A program made the position numbers and the translations under genes. This document shows positions 13,301 through 23,127 of a stretch of DNA of 64,000 nucleotides, one piece after another. Under the pieces are notes generated by a model. That model had not been told where the DNA came from. It saw only the letters and a list, made by a program, of their open reading frames with translations, and searched no databases. The number at the start of each line of letters is the position of its first letter. Within the stretch, counting starts at the first letter, position 1. This DNA comes from Cinnamomum chago (lineage: Eukaryota > Streptophyta > Magnoliopsida > Laurales > Lauraceae): contig CP142454.1 of the NCBI GenBank assembly GCA_038049695.1, positions 12,690,501-12,754,500 of the forward strand, written 5' to 3'.

Positions 13301-13935
13301 TCAAGATAAGTGGCTAAAAGAGGGTTATATATACTGCAGAGAGACAATGTTTATGGGATCCACTTTTGGGCAGATACCTCAAAGTTAAGTTTAAACATAG
13401 GTTTACATCCATATTCTTTACTGCATTAAGGTACGTACTGGGCCCAGTAAATTTCTGTCTAAAAACCAGTGCATGCAAATGGACATATACTGTACCAATC
13501 AGGCCTAGCAGAAGGTTACATTGGCTAATTCACTACAATCTAATAACAGAACGGACCCGCAGCTGTAATATGCACAACAGTGATCCAATATAAAAGAAGT
13601 AGCAGAGAAAGATGCAAAAAGGGCAGATTCTGCATACCTAGATGGTGTTTGGTCCGCTCGATAAGAGATTTCCGGTACCTCGCCAAAACACTGGCCATAT
13701 AGGCCTCCCTATCTCCGGTGATCTCATCGTCCGCATCCGGCTCCGTCACTGCGAGGCACGTCGTATGGACATTCTTCCCAAGAACAACCTCTCTGATCTC
13801 CTTATTTCCGTCTTCTATCACCCCTTCGTTCTCCATCACCAAAGGCAGAAACTCCGGCAATATCTCCTCCGGCAATGGCTCCACCTTCCCACTCAAATCA
13901 CCACCGACGCATGGCACTTCAACGCTCCCAACCAT
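7365..13935 (-). CDS. SDC: serine decarboxylase, five coding exons
   Basis: A PLP-dependent group II decarboxylase that converts L-serine to ethanolamine, the head-group precursor for phosphatidylethanolamine and choline lipids in plants. Coding exons are 13935-13638, 8994-8763, 8527-8334, 8232-8096 and 7931-7365. All introns are GT-AG and phases join cleanly to 475 codons plus TGA. The N-terminal stretch contains [11 protein letters not shown] and [13 protein letters not shown], a plant SDC signature. The core has [20 protein letters not shown], the HCDGALFG motif (Asp274, expected to bind the pyridine nitrogen) and SVSGHKF (Lys306, the expected PLP Schiff-base lysine). Length matches the family (about 475-490). 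The first ATG follows the inferred 5'UTR intron acceptor by 11 bases. Intron 1 is long (13637-8995, about 4.6 kb) and repeat-rich. No frameshift or missing key residue was seen. A histidine decarboxylase-like label is common in databases, but the plant serine enzyme fits better. Confidence 0.93.
9421..9465 (+). repeat. Au-type SINE 3' tail fragment
   Basis: GCCGACCCCAACATAGTTGG, then GACAAGGCTTTGATGATGATG, resembles the conserved 3' end of plant Au-family SINEs, which end in a short trinucleotide run. Only the tail is recognisable. It lies in SDC intron 1. A degenerate inverse copy may exist near 25095-25135. Confidence 0.45.
9994..10196. repeat. 101-bp tandem duplication in SDC intron 1
   Basis: Two adjacent copies with a period of 101 bp. 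GTTAGTAATTGTG recurs at 10007 and 10108, and TAGGAGTGAGATCCTTAAAC closes both copies. Copies differ at scattered positions, so the duplication is not brand new. Confidence 0.8.
11163..11355. repeat. 98-bp tandem duplication in SDC intron 1
   Basis: The two copies start at 11163 and 11261. Both contain CATGTCTATATCTTTA, CATGAGGACTGAG and CAGCACCC. The second copy has small insertions. Confidence 0.75.
11614..11667. repeat. 27-bp perfect tandem duplication
   Basis: Two identical 27 bp units (starting ATGACTAATTTGTCC) lie head to tail at 11614-11640 and 11641-11667 in SDC intron 1. Confidence 0.85.
12188..13290. repeat. direct repeat pair flanking an AT-rich MITE-like block
   Basis: A block of about 75-100 bp containing CCATGGAGGGTGGCA and CTATAGTGAGAGG occurs near 12188-12265. 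A diverged copy occurs near 13190-13290. The second copy also has an internal duplication in which CCATGGAGGGTGGCATCTAT appears twice about 27 bp apart. Confidence 0.65.
12451..13157. mobile_element. MITE-like element with imperfect terminal inverted repeats
   Basis: The left end (CATAGTTATTAGAATC, then ATTCGTATC) and the reverse complement of the right end (CCTAGTTTTCAAAATC, then GGAATCGTATCG) are imperfect inverted repeats. They enclose about 700 bp of very AT-rich non-coding DNA. ATTATG lies just outside both ends and may be a target-site duplication. It sits inside SDC intron 1. The superfamily is not determined. Confidence 0.5.
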
Positions 13936-13946
13936 GGCTCCTACGG

Positions 13947-14612
13947 CTGCAGAAACTGATCCAAACCGCGAGATATGTTCCTTCCACCTTTTTCCTCAAA
14001 GAAATGAAGGAAAATCGACGATCTGAACAAAAACATAACAGAAATCAGTAGATTCACATTAGAATGCCATTAAAAAAAAAACATTAAGATCTTCTTCCGC
14101 ACATAAACAATCCGCCAGATCTGTTCCTTCCACCACTTTGTTTCATCAAATGAAGAAAAATCAATGATCTAAACCTTCAATGCAATACAGATCACTAAAA
14201 CCACATCAAAATACGACAAAAAAAAAAAATTTAAGATCTTTCTTCAGCAGATTTACGAGCCACGAGATCTGTTCCTTCAACCGCTTGCTTTCCACAAATG
14301 AAAAAAAAAAAAAAATCGATGATCTGACCGAAAATGCAACACAAATAAGTAAATCATCAACAAATCCGGTCAAAACATTTAGATATTTCATCAGAGAATA
14401 TGAACAAGCCACAGATCTGTTCCTTCCACCGCTTTCTTTCCCCAAATGCAGAAAAATCGATGTTCTGACCGGAAATGCAACGCAGATCGGTAGATCAACT
14501 TGAGAATGCGATCAAAACATTCAAATCGACGAAGAAAACCGCATCGGTTCCAGAGAAAGCTCAAGAGAGAAGAGAAATCGAAGATATTGAAGGAGAGGGG
14601 AGAAAATCTTAC
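13947..14612 (-). other. inferred 5'UTR intron of serine decarboxylase
   Basis: On the minus strand a good donor (TTC then GTAAGATTTT, at 14612) and an acceptor (TTTCTGCAG, ending at 13947) bracket 666 bp. The acceptor is 11 bases before the SDC start codon. The interior is built from a ~147 bp tandem repeat. A leader intron is common in plant housekeeping genes, but this one is inferred from splice signals only. Confidence 0.55.
13971..14527. repeat. ~147-bp tandem repeat, almost four copies
   Basis: AGATCTGTTCCTTCC-type starts recur at 13971 (AGATATGTTCC), 14117, 14265 and 14412, a spacing of 146, 148 and 147 bp. Each unit goes on with an A-rich run followed by ATCGATGATCTGA-like and CAAAACATT-like segments. 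The last unit stops near 14527. Copies are diverged but align over their length. The array fills most of the inferred SDC 5'UTR intron. Confidence 0.85.
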
Positions 14613-14766
14613 GAAGAACTGAACTGAAAGGAGAGACGACGTAAATGCTATGGCGAAATGCTCTGTACTTCTTTGACGAGCGGCCGATTCGCTCGAACCC
14701 TAGACTCTGCCACAAGAGAGAGCTACGGCAGGCGCGGGAGAGAAATGCAACTGAAGCGACCATAGA

Positions 14767-14775
14767 TATTTATAG
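14767..14775 (-). promoter_or_regulatory. TATA box of serine decarboxylase
   Basis: CTATAAATA on the minus strand is an almost ideal plant TATA box. It predicts transcription starting near 14740 and a first leader exon of about 125 bases ending at the donor at 14613. Confidence 0.65.
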
Positions 14776-14905
14776 CGGCGACTCTCAGGTCTTGGCAGTG
14801 CATTCTATTTCTACAGTATCGCAGTGCGTTTTCTCGGGAATTCTCGGGAAGGGATTTATCGGGACAATATCGGATGACCGTGGATTGCTCGCGAGTCGGC
14901 AGTGC

Positions 14906-15004
14906 CACGTGGAACCGTGTATAACAACTGGATAATCAGAGCCGTCAATCAGACGAGAAATAATGTTATGTAGATGACGTGGACAGTATCAAGCTGCCCA
15001 CGTG
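14906..15004 (-). promoter_or_regulatory. G-box/ACGT element cluster upstream of SDC
   Basis: Two palindromic CACGTG G-boxes (14906-14911 and 14999-15004, both in a CCACGTGG context) and one TGACGTGG (14975-14982) lie 130-240 bp upstream of the TATA box. bZIP and bHLH factors bind such sites, and pairs often act as ABA- or light-response units. Regulation of this gene by them is inference. Confidence 0.5.
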
Positions 15005-15329
15005 GATTTTGGCAGACTTGTTAAAATGCGTGACTACATTGGGCCACGGGAGATTTATCTTCTTTCCCTGGGACCCATAGGGAATAAATTTGTAAAGGTC
15101 TACGCACCCTGAATCCTGAGGGGTCCGTCCGGGGTCAGGAACCCGGGGTGCATAGCACCTCTGATTAAATTTGGACTGGGACAACCGTAATGGAAGAAAA
15201 AGAAAAAGAAAAAAGATGACAATTAAAGATGGATGAGATGTCTAAATAATCGAATATATATAGCTATTGGTATCCAAACTCAGGAGTCTGGGACCCTATA
15301 GACTCCCTCCCTAACTTGTTTACTTGTTA

Positions 15330-15603
15330 GTAGAGTAAGGTAAAATAAAATTGTATATTAAATTAGGAAAAAAAAAAGTGGAGGGCATTTGGAGTAGAAG
15401 CTTTTTTTTTTCTTGCCATTTTGTGCTTTTTAAGAATATATATTTTTTATTATTTTGTGCTTTTTTAAAGAATCTTTTTGTCGTTATGCACAATGAAGAG
15501 TAGCTTTTTTATACTTTTCTTTTCATTTTTATAGCCAACTCGCTCAAGTATATTTTTTATCTTGTTTTGACACTCTATTTTATTTTATTTTACTTTACTC
15601 CAC
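15330..15603. mobile_element. AT-rich MITE with ~22-bp terminal inverted repeats
   Basis: The left end GTAGAGTAAGGTAAAATAAA and the reverse complement of the right end GTGGAGTAAAGTAAAATAAA match at all but two positions. The similarity fades outward, so the element may extend a few bases more on each side. It has no coding capacity. Confidence 0.5.
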
Positions 15604-17452
15604 CCTACAATCAAATAGGACAGACCAAAAGAGAGGAGTGGAACTCACGCATGGGATGAGAGGAGCTCAGACATGTGAGAGTAGGAGAGAGTGGCGATAA
15701 TCCCTAATCTCATTCCTAAACAGTATTATGTAAAGCTCATCTATTTTGATAAACCCATCCAACAATAAATATTACTTTAACCTATGTATTATAAAGGGCA
15801 ACATGCATGCATGATAATTTTTTGGGGACAATGTAAAAGGCCATAAGAATTTTCTTGATATAGAGTTTTCAAAATTTCTAGGGCACCCATGCTGCTAAAT
15901 CGTTGGGGCTTAAATTTGGAGAAACATTAACATGAGTGGATTCCTTTCCAACTAATATCGTCTAGGCTTTGCATAGCACATCACTAAAGAATTTTTATGT
16001 TGCTTTTGCTGAATTATATGCCTGAAATAACATTTTTTTTTCCGAAAAGAAGGAAAAATAATGTAATGAATGCATTTTTTTTTTTTTTGGGTGGCGAACG
16101 GAGGAAATGCCCTCTGGTGAGGAAAGGTGTTATCATAATGTCATTGCAATATTATCAAAATTGTTAGCTCCCAAATCATGTTAAAATATAAAAAATTATT
16201 GAAAACTGAGAAATTTGCAAGAAGATCAAGATATTAAAAACTTTGGTATTTAAAAATCAACTTTTAGTATTTTTCCGTATTTTCCTTAAGTTTATATTTA
16301 AATATTTAAAATTGAATTTATTTCCATGACATTTTCGCAATAATATCTTAACACTCGTAATTAGGAAATATTTCGGACATTTTCAAGAACTGAAAATTTC
16401 TCAAGATGTTTTACCATTGCCGACAGAGCATTTTGGATCTTCTGAGGTAAGCAGTACAAACTGTAAGTGGGGCGCATCTCTAAAATTCAGGGCTTAAGTT
16501 TTCTTTTGTCCCATCTTGGTATATTGTCAAAGCAGATTTCACTGTAATTATAGTTACAGCCATCATAACAACAATAATGATACTGCAATTTAAATAAGAA
16601 AAAACCTCTATTAAGCACCCGTGCTCATGTATGAATACCGCACCTAATGATACATCTAAGTGGTCTATATAAAATAGAGATCTCCTTAGTAGTCACCAAT
16701 TTCAAGTTTGGCACCCATCTAGATTGACTAGACCTTTAAATCAACTATGCACTCTTTTATATGGTAAAGACATGCATGATGTTATCAAGTGGTTATGATG
16801 TTGATCCGAGGCTTTGTCACCATATAAAAAGTGGGGGAGCCACATCAGCAAGTGGGATCTACAGCAGAGGGGTACCCTTTAAAAAAAACTCAGGAGTGAA
16901 AGACAACTTCTACATGTCACAACTAGTAATGGACGTAGCTGCCAGTAAAAAAATTGGCTTCTTATGAAAGAAGGTTAGACAGTGGGTAAAGATTTTGAAT
17001 TTCAAAAGATGCCCCCTCTCTCCAGGCCGCTCGCCCCTTTGTTTTACTTTCAAGATGAGGTAGGGTTTTTCCCATGTGAGTGGGCTTTTCTTTCCATTTA
17101 TATGGGCTCTTTTAGTCCAGCCTGAAAAGCCAGAAGAATAAGTAAAGAAAAGATACAACCAACGTTCAAACTATGGTCTTTATTACAGTGAAAATGCTTC
17201 ACCACTGCCTCAATTGCTCTTATCAAGGATAAGGTTTGTGGTTGTTTTTTTGAGTTCCGGTCCTTATAGATTTATAGATTTTGACTCCCAAGTCTGTTTC
17301 AGGTTTTAGTAGCCACGGCCTGCCTTATCCTGTTTATAATTACTTCACATATTCTTTAACAAGTCATAATGCCTATATTCAATGTAGCAGAGTGTAAAGT
17401 GTCAAGTGGATTTCAAATCCTCATATCATGGGACAGATTAAGCGTCACAAAT
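15604..17452. other. intergenic, no gene seen
   Basis: AT-rich sequence with a T-run at 16073-16088. The open frames are short and unrecognised, and no structured repeat was seen. Confidence 0.5.
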
Positions 17453-18067
17453 TAAGGACTCGTTTCTTTACTAGAATTCATAGAATTCATGTCTAGTGCT
17501 TATCTGGAAATTTCAAACGCTGGCATTTGAAATAATACTGAATTCTAGAATCCTGAATTCTATGTTTCATTCAAAGGCCTGAATACCTGTCTGAAAATTC
17601 TAAATTCCTTGACTCCACAAATTCCCTGTTTCACAGCTAAAGAATTTCTACTTGGAATTAGAACCCTGTATGTATTAGTACTGTACAAATTCAAGTGTAA
17701 ATTGCCCACCTATATATATACAGATCCCCACATAATTCCAGAATTTAAGCATCTCAATAAAATCATTGAAATACTAACATAATAAATTGAAAATGCTAAC
17801 ATAATGAATTACATGCACCCAAAGTCCATAAAAAATAAGATCACACTATCAATTTCACACATCCAAAATATGTTAGCCCATCAAAACCTACCTAATATGG
17901 TTTATATAGTAATCCATAAGACAGAAAGCTGATCAAACATCCAAAATATGTTTACAAAGTCATCCAAATGACAGAAAGTACTTAAACAGCTAACAACTTA
18001 AAATTAACAATGTTTAATAAAGTCCTCCATTCATATCAGCCAAAATGTATACTGAAAGACTTCTCAT

Positions 18068-19049
18068 TCATGGAGTATGGCCTGATCTTCCCGGATGGAA
18101 ATTTGTCTCCAGCCATTTTATCTGCTTCTCAGCATTCAGGTTCAAGAAACTATATGCCCTCCTGTCATTACTAATAAGAAAGTCAAGAACTAGTATTTCC
18201 ATTTCCTCAGGCATAAGAGGATATGCAGTCACAACTTCACTAACTCGTGAAATCAAGCCTTCAATTGGGTTTACACTTTCAGCAAGTTTAATGATAGCAT
18301 TTGCAACTTTATCCAACGTATTTCTCACTTCTTCAGATTCCATTGACTTTTGCTTCTTTGAAGTTCTGCTGGTACCAGTTTGGTTTGATGTCCGAGGTGT
18401 TCGCCTTGGTGATGTTACACTATGCTGAGGCAAGTTTGCATCATCTATATCATCCAACCCAGGTGTCTGGGTAGGAAAGCCATCATTTATGAATTCATCA
18501 TCCATTGGCATTTCTGGAAAATTAGCTTGTTGGCTTCTTTCTGTTCCTGTAAGTGCTACATCGCCTTGTGCAACATCATCAGCGATAAGATCATGTACTT
18601 CATCAAAAAACTTGACAGTGATACGCTTATATTTAGCCAACTTACTCTTTGCCTGTATAAAGTTCTTTTAGTTAGAATGTAACTCATTGAAGAAAAATTA
18701 TATGAAAACATACAATGTCAAAAAGCACGTGTATCTAATTTACCTGCTCCATGGACTCCCACACATCATCTGAAGCAGTGACCATTTTCAATGCATCATC
18801 CCAGCCAAAACCAGACATTGAGAGAAGTTGCTTGACTTCTCTGTATCGTGTTCGCCAGTTTTTGTACTTATTTTTTGCATTGTCTACAGTTGGTTCCAAT
18901 CCAGTTTTTTCCTTAATCTTTGCTATTGCTTCCTTCCAACAAGCAGTATTGAAGTTTTTTTCAACTTTTCTTCCTGCAAGTTTCATCTCTAGAAGTGTGT
19001 CCATTAAAACCCTTTCTGCCGTTGGATTCCATTTATAATTTTCTTTTCT
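18068..19049 (-). CDS. Harbinger MYB/SANT-like accessory protein
   Basis: The DNA-binding partner that PIF/Harbinger elements need besides the transposase. Two exons are clear: 19049-18744 and 18652-18068, joined by a GT-AG intron in frame, together 296 codons plus stop. A first exon with the true start lies upstream and was not found; no in-frame ATG precedes the acceptor at 19051-19050. The N-terminal part (YKWNPTAERVLMDTLLEM to ESMEQ) has the Myb/SANT-like domain with its conserved tryptophans, including the KNKYKNWRTRYREVKQLL helix. The C-terminal part is acidic and Ser/Thr-rich, then basic, typical of the family. Unlike the transposase, the seen exons have no stop or frameshift. The nearest cellular relatives are L10-interacting MYB-domain proteins, but position inside the element argues for the transposon gene. 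Confidence 0.8.
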
Positions 19050-19248
19050 CTGAGATCCTAATGAGATTTGAATAGAATTTATTTAACATAAATAAACTGG
19101 AAAAAAAACGTAAAGAAACTCTATATGCTATCAATAAAATCCAAACATTCATTGTCAAATAATATTACATTGTCAACATCTAAAACCATACATTGTTTGT
19201 TAAACTAGAATGTAGGAGTGTGAACACAAAAAAAAAAAAAAAAAAATA

Positions 19249-20703
19249 TCATTCCACATTATCAATATCTTCTTGTTGATGCTTATAATCATTCCACATT
19301 TGCTCAGCTATGGAATCTCGAAATGAATGCCAAGTTTCTCTGTTCCAACGTAGCACTGTTTCTATATTTCTGGTACTTGTCAAGGGAGGATCGATTCTAG
19401 CATTTGTCCTGGTGGAGATGGTTTCAAGCATTGGGTCTCCTGCACTGTGCATAACAATGTGGTTGTGGAGAGTACAACAAGCAATGACAATATCTCATTG
19501 AGTTGTCAACGAAAACCCATGTGGCATTCGTAAAATGGGGAAGCGATTTTTAACAACTCCAAACACCCGTTCTATGGTTGTGCGCAACGAGGAGTGTCGT
19601 AGATTAAAAAGTTCTTGACAATTCATTGGAGGACATTCCTCGAACTCTCTCAGATGGTAACGCACACCTCTATATGGTGTCAGAAATCCCGGCGCATTAT
19701 CAAAACCAGCATCCACTAGATAAAATTTACCTACATTTACATATTTAAGAAGTGAATATTAAATGAGACTTGACATAACTAAACAAAATATATTTATAGT
19801 TTGGACATAAAAATTTGCATGGTTCCATTACCATCTGGTACTGCTAAGTTGTCGCTTCTGTTTAGTGCTGAAAAAAGCACAGTAGCATCACTCGCAGATC
19901 CTTTCCATCCCGCAAGCACATATTGAAACCTTATATCAAATCCGCTTGCCATGAGACAGTTTTGAGAGAGTTGGTCATGCCTATTTCGATATTTTGCCTG
20001 CTTTGTAGTTGGTACATGAGCAAATACGTGTGTTCTGTCTATTGCACCTATACAATCCTATCAGCCCAATGAAAAAGTTATGGATAACGAAAACGTCTTG
20101 TCTGAAAGAAAAAATAAGGATAGAATTAATAGTTAATAAACGAACTAACCTTAAAATAAGGATAGAATCTATTATTTAGCCTAATTTGATGTGGAGTTGG
20201 GGCATTTTCTGGAACTTGAACGTAACTTGGATAGACCCGGCAGACCGCATCTAATCTTTATGGAAATAACGACTAACAGTGGAGCCCGAATGGTTAAACC
20301 GATTAGCAACATTGTGGGCCAATGTGTGGAGAAATATTGCCAACTGCTCGACTATGGACATCACACGTGTGTTTTGAAGGAGTCCACGATGCATAAGTAT
20401 TTCACGCAATATTATAAAGCAATCATGACTCATGCGCAGGTTTTCATGACATTGAGGGCCCTCACTTGACAGAAGCTCTTCTACCCACTCTTTGCTTGAT
20501 AAATATGAAATGCGACGTTTCTTTCTAGTTTGCTCCTCTTCTAATGTTAGCCATTGTTCAGCCAACACACAACATACGGCCACAGCGGCACCAACAACAG
20601 ATATTAAACGTAATTTTAAGGATTCTGTTGTAATGTAATTGAGAATGTCATTATGTACAACCAAAATAATCCAATGCGAGTAAAGTATCAAATGCAAATT
20701 CAA
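19249..20703 (-). pseudogene. Harbinger (HARBI1/ALP1-like) transposase, broken
   Basis: A DDE endonuclease of the HARBI1/ALP1 family. Likely exons are 20703-20150, 20057-19832 and 19730-19249, with GT-AG introns. An N-terminal helix-turn-helix region (HNVANRFNHSGSTVSRYFHK) is followed by the catalytic core: Asp in GAIDRTHV, Asp in GWKGSASDATVL and Glu in RTTIERVFGVVKNRF, so the triad is kept. Two lesions are visible. Near 20256, one base appears to be missing after FHK, so frame shifts before LDAVCRVYP. At 19497-19495, a TGA stands where the family has Trp, before DIVIACCTLHNH. The start codon of the first exon is uncertain. ALP1 is a domesticated relative, but the terminal repeats and lesions show this is a transposon copy. 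Confidence 0.85.
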
Positions 20704-20770
20704 ACAAAATAAAATAACTGTTACAAGTAAAACAACTTAATGACCAACTTAATTGTATATATCATGGAAG

Positions 20771-22196
20771 CATTAGTATCACATTAAATCGGAGAAAAAA
20801 GTTAAATAAGAATTAATACCTTCCATTGAGTGCTAAGACTGCAACTTTGAATAGACCAACTTAATTAGCCCCAATCCTATAATAAGAAAAGGGCAAAATA
20901 ATTTAGAATTTAGGCAAAATAAATCAGACTTCATGATTTCAGGTTACACAGATGACATATTATGACACTAACAAATCCACGAGCGGCTCTTCCTGAAAGA
21001 TAATAGGAATCGGTTTTTTAACCATTCATGTATGAGTCAAAGTACTTGTCTTTCCCCTGCTAATTACAATCTTCTTTATCAAACATTTCCCAGAAAAGAA
21101 TTATTAAATGATGTCATAGGCAAGTGCAATAGTGGATAGCTGCCAAATTGACATAAGTCCTCCTAATGACTTGTGGGGTGTTTAAGACTTATCCAACTAT
21201 TAGAGCTAGACTTTTGCTTTAAACGCTGGGACCCGCCCATTTTCCAATCTTCAAGGCCTCATTCTTCAATTTAATAGGAAAATCGCAGCGCCCTGTGTCG
21301 AAATCGATCGACCCCAGATGGGGAAAAGAACCCCAAGAAGCAATGACTCTCGTTAGAGCCATTTTGCAGGCAAAGACAGAGAGGCTTCTTGTTGAGTGGT
21401 TGTTAGGTGGGAAAGTAGAATCATGAGAAGGGGTTTTTGGGATGAGTTTTAGAGAGAGATTTGAAGACCCATTGCAGGAATTTCAGACGCAGAGATTGAC
21501 AGAGAGAGGAGGATGGAAGGTGGTGGTGTGGTTGTTGTGGGGGCATGGAGAGAGAGTAGTAGGTGAGCTGATCGTCGGCAACACGTTGTTTTGGATATTT
21601 GGTGTACGGGTGACGGTGACAAATTTTTTTGATGGTGTTGAGATTTGAGAATCCTGAAAATTGAGTTAAAGAAGATCATGCCATTCCATAGAAAACAGAA
21701 GTATGAACCGATCAGTAAGAAGAAGAAGCAGAAGAAATCAGTAAGAAGAAGAATCATCATGCATCATCTAAAAAAAATCGCAACATGAACAGATCAAGCA
21801 AGGAAATAGAGAGAAAAGAATCAATCACATATAAACCCTAAAAAAAAAACAAGCAAGGAAATAGAGGGAAAAGACTGCAGAAATACAGAAAAATGAAGAG
21901 GGGGTGTGGTTGTAGAAGATTCACACCTTCGGATCCGTTGCCGTCGCTGGAAAATGAATGAAGTAGATGACTGTTGGCGTTCCCGGTCGTCGGTATGAAA
22001 ACTCTCGTCTCCAGCGAGTTTTGCAAATCCTTATTGCAAAACTGGTATTCCAAATCCTACTTTTTTAGGGATTTCAAATACCTAGAATTTCAAATGCCAG
22101 TGAATTCTGGTAAAGAAACGCAGAATTTCTGACAGGAATTCTAAATTCCAAGACGCCCTGAATTCATGTCAGGAATTCTTTTAAAAGAACAGGCCC
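20771..22196. other. non-coding 5' arm of the Harbinger element
   Basis: About 1.4 kb between the transposase and the right terminus. It carries purine-rich short repeats (GAAGAAGAA near 21715-21750) and the subterminal GAATTC-rich part. No further gene was recognised. Confidence 0.5.
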
Positions 22197-22378
22197 TAAA
22201 CAAAGATACAGGACTAGGGTAATGGGATAACCCATATACCCATTCAGTATTTCATTGCTGTAGCATAGGGAGTGGATGATCATGCATAAACGAAGAGACA
22301 TAAAAAGCAGATACTACCTAAGCATAGAAAGGGAGACAACGGCTAGATACCACTCTCTTCTTTGAAGCTGAAACTACA

Positions 22379-22396
22379 TATATATATATATATATA
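22379..22396. repeat. (TA)n microsatellite
   Basis: A run of nine TA units, followed by a G-run at 22401-22409. Confidence 0.9.
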
Positions 22397-22412
22397 AGAG
22401 GGGGGGGGGTGT

Positions 22413-22573
22413 TATTCAAGTGAGAGATTCATGGTGATGGACTCCCTTTTTTGGGAGGTTTCAAGTACAAAAGGGTGTACTCTCTTCAAGTACAAAAGCC
22501 CTTTTGTACTTGAAACCTCCCCAAAAAGGGGAGTCCCTCACCACACATGGTGAGGGAATCCCTCACTTGAATA
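22413..22573. mobile_element. foldback MITE (long hairpin)
   Basis: The left arm begins TATTCAAGTGAGAGATTC and contains GGAGGTTTCAAGTACAAAAG. The right arm is its reverse complement and ends CTCACTTGAATA. The arms are about 64 and 84 bp; the right one carries an extra copy of a TGGTGAGGGA-like segment. They are separated by a short loop near 22477-22489. Confidence 0.7.
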
Positions 22574-22823
22574 TTTCCTTATATATATATATCTTATATC
22601 TTCTCCATAGCCCAATAGATGAACTGTATGATCTTTCAGATGTAGACAAGCAGCTGAATCAGTGGCTATATATAGTAGTGGACAGCCTTTCTTAGTCTAA
22701 CAAGCTTAGTCTTTCTTCGTGGCAGATGCCTCCTTCTCTCTTGGTAATCTGACTTCCTCTTTTTTTGGCTCTTCTTTATATTTTTTCTTTGTTTTATGTA
22801 ATCAGCACTATCGTAGTTTGAGA

Positions 22824-23122
22824 TGTTGGGAAGTCTCACATCCCACATTGTCTAAGTATTAGGCTTGACGTATACTTAATATACATGTATGGGCCTTCCA
22901 GTTATAAGTTTAAGCTTTTGGGTTGATATATGGTTTATTACATGGTATCAGAGCGGGTTTCGATCCCGGTGTTCTTGTTTAGCCCACGTGACATGTCCGT
23001 TTATGAAATTTGTTGGGCCTGCACGTGAGGGGGAGTGTTGGGAAGTCTCACATCCCACATCTACTTGTATGGGCCTTCCACCTATAAGCTTAAGCTTTTG
23101 GGTTGATATATGATTTATTATA
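22824..23122 (+). mobile_element. TRIM retroelement, complete, with target duplication
   Basis: Two short LTRs, 22824-22942 and 23036-23122, both start TGTTGGGAAGTCTCACATCC and end near TTTATTACA/TTTATTATA. The left LTR has about 30 bases more than the right. Directly after the left LTR is TGGTATCAGAGC (22943-22954), a primer-binding site for initiator methionine tRNA. A purine tract (GAGGGGGAG) directly precedes the right LTR. A perfect 5 bp duplication, TGAGA, flanks the whole at 22819-22823 and 23123-23127. The total of about 300 bp without coding capacity defines a terminal-repeat retrotransposon in miniature. Confidence 0.9.
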
Positions 23123-23127
23123 TGAGA

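Larger units (their letters stand above)
17456..22196 (-). mobile_element. PIF/Harbinger DNA transposon, complete, two genes
   Basis: The left end GGACTCGTTTCTTTA and the reverse complement of the right end GGGCCTGTTCTTTTA are imperfect terminal inverted repeats. TAA target duplications flank the element at 17453-17455 and 22197-22199. Subterminal regions on both sides are rich in GAATTC and carry a shared inverted CTGGCATTTGAAAT. Length is about 4.74 kb. Inside, on the minus strand, are the two genes expected of the family: a MYB/SANT DNA-binding protein and a DDE transposase. The TWA target duplication, terminal sequence and gene pair all agree. The transposase is broken, so the copy is probably not autonomous now. 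Confidence 0.9.

Noticed and set aside
13642..14026. Plus-strand frames opposite SDC exon 1 and the leader intron
   Set aside because: They are mirror frames of the real exon and tandem repeats, with no family match.
22943..22975. tRNA-like TGGTATCAGAGC and GGTTTCGATCCCGG
   Set aside because: It is the primer-binding site and following sequence of the TRIM element, not a tRNA gene.
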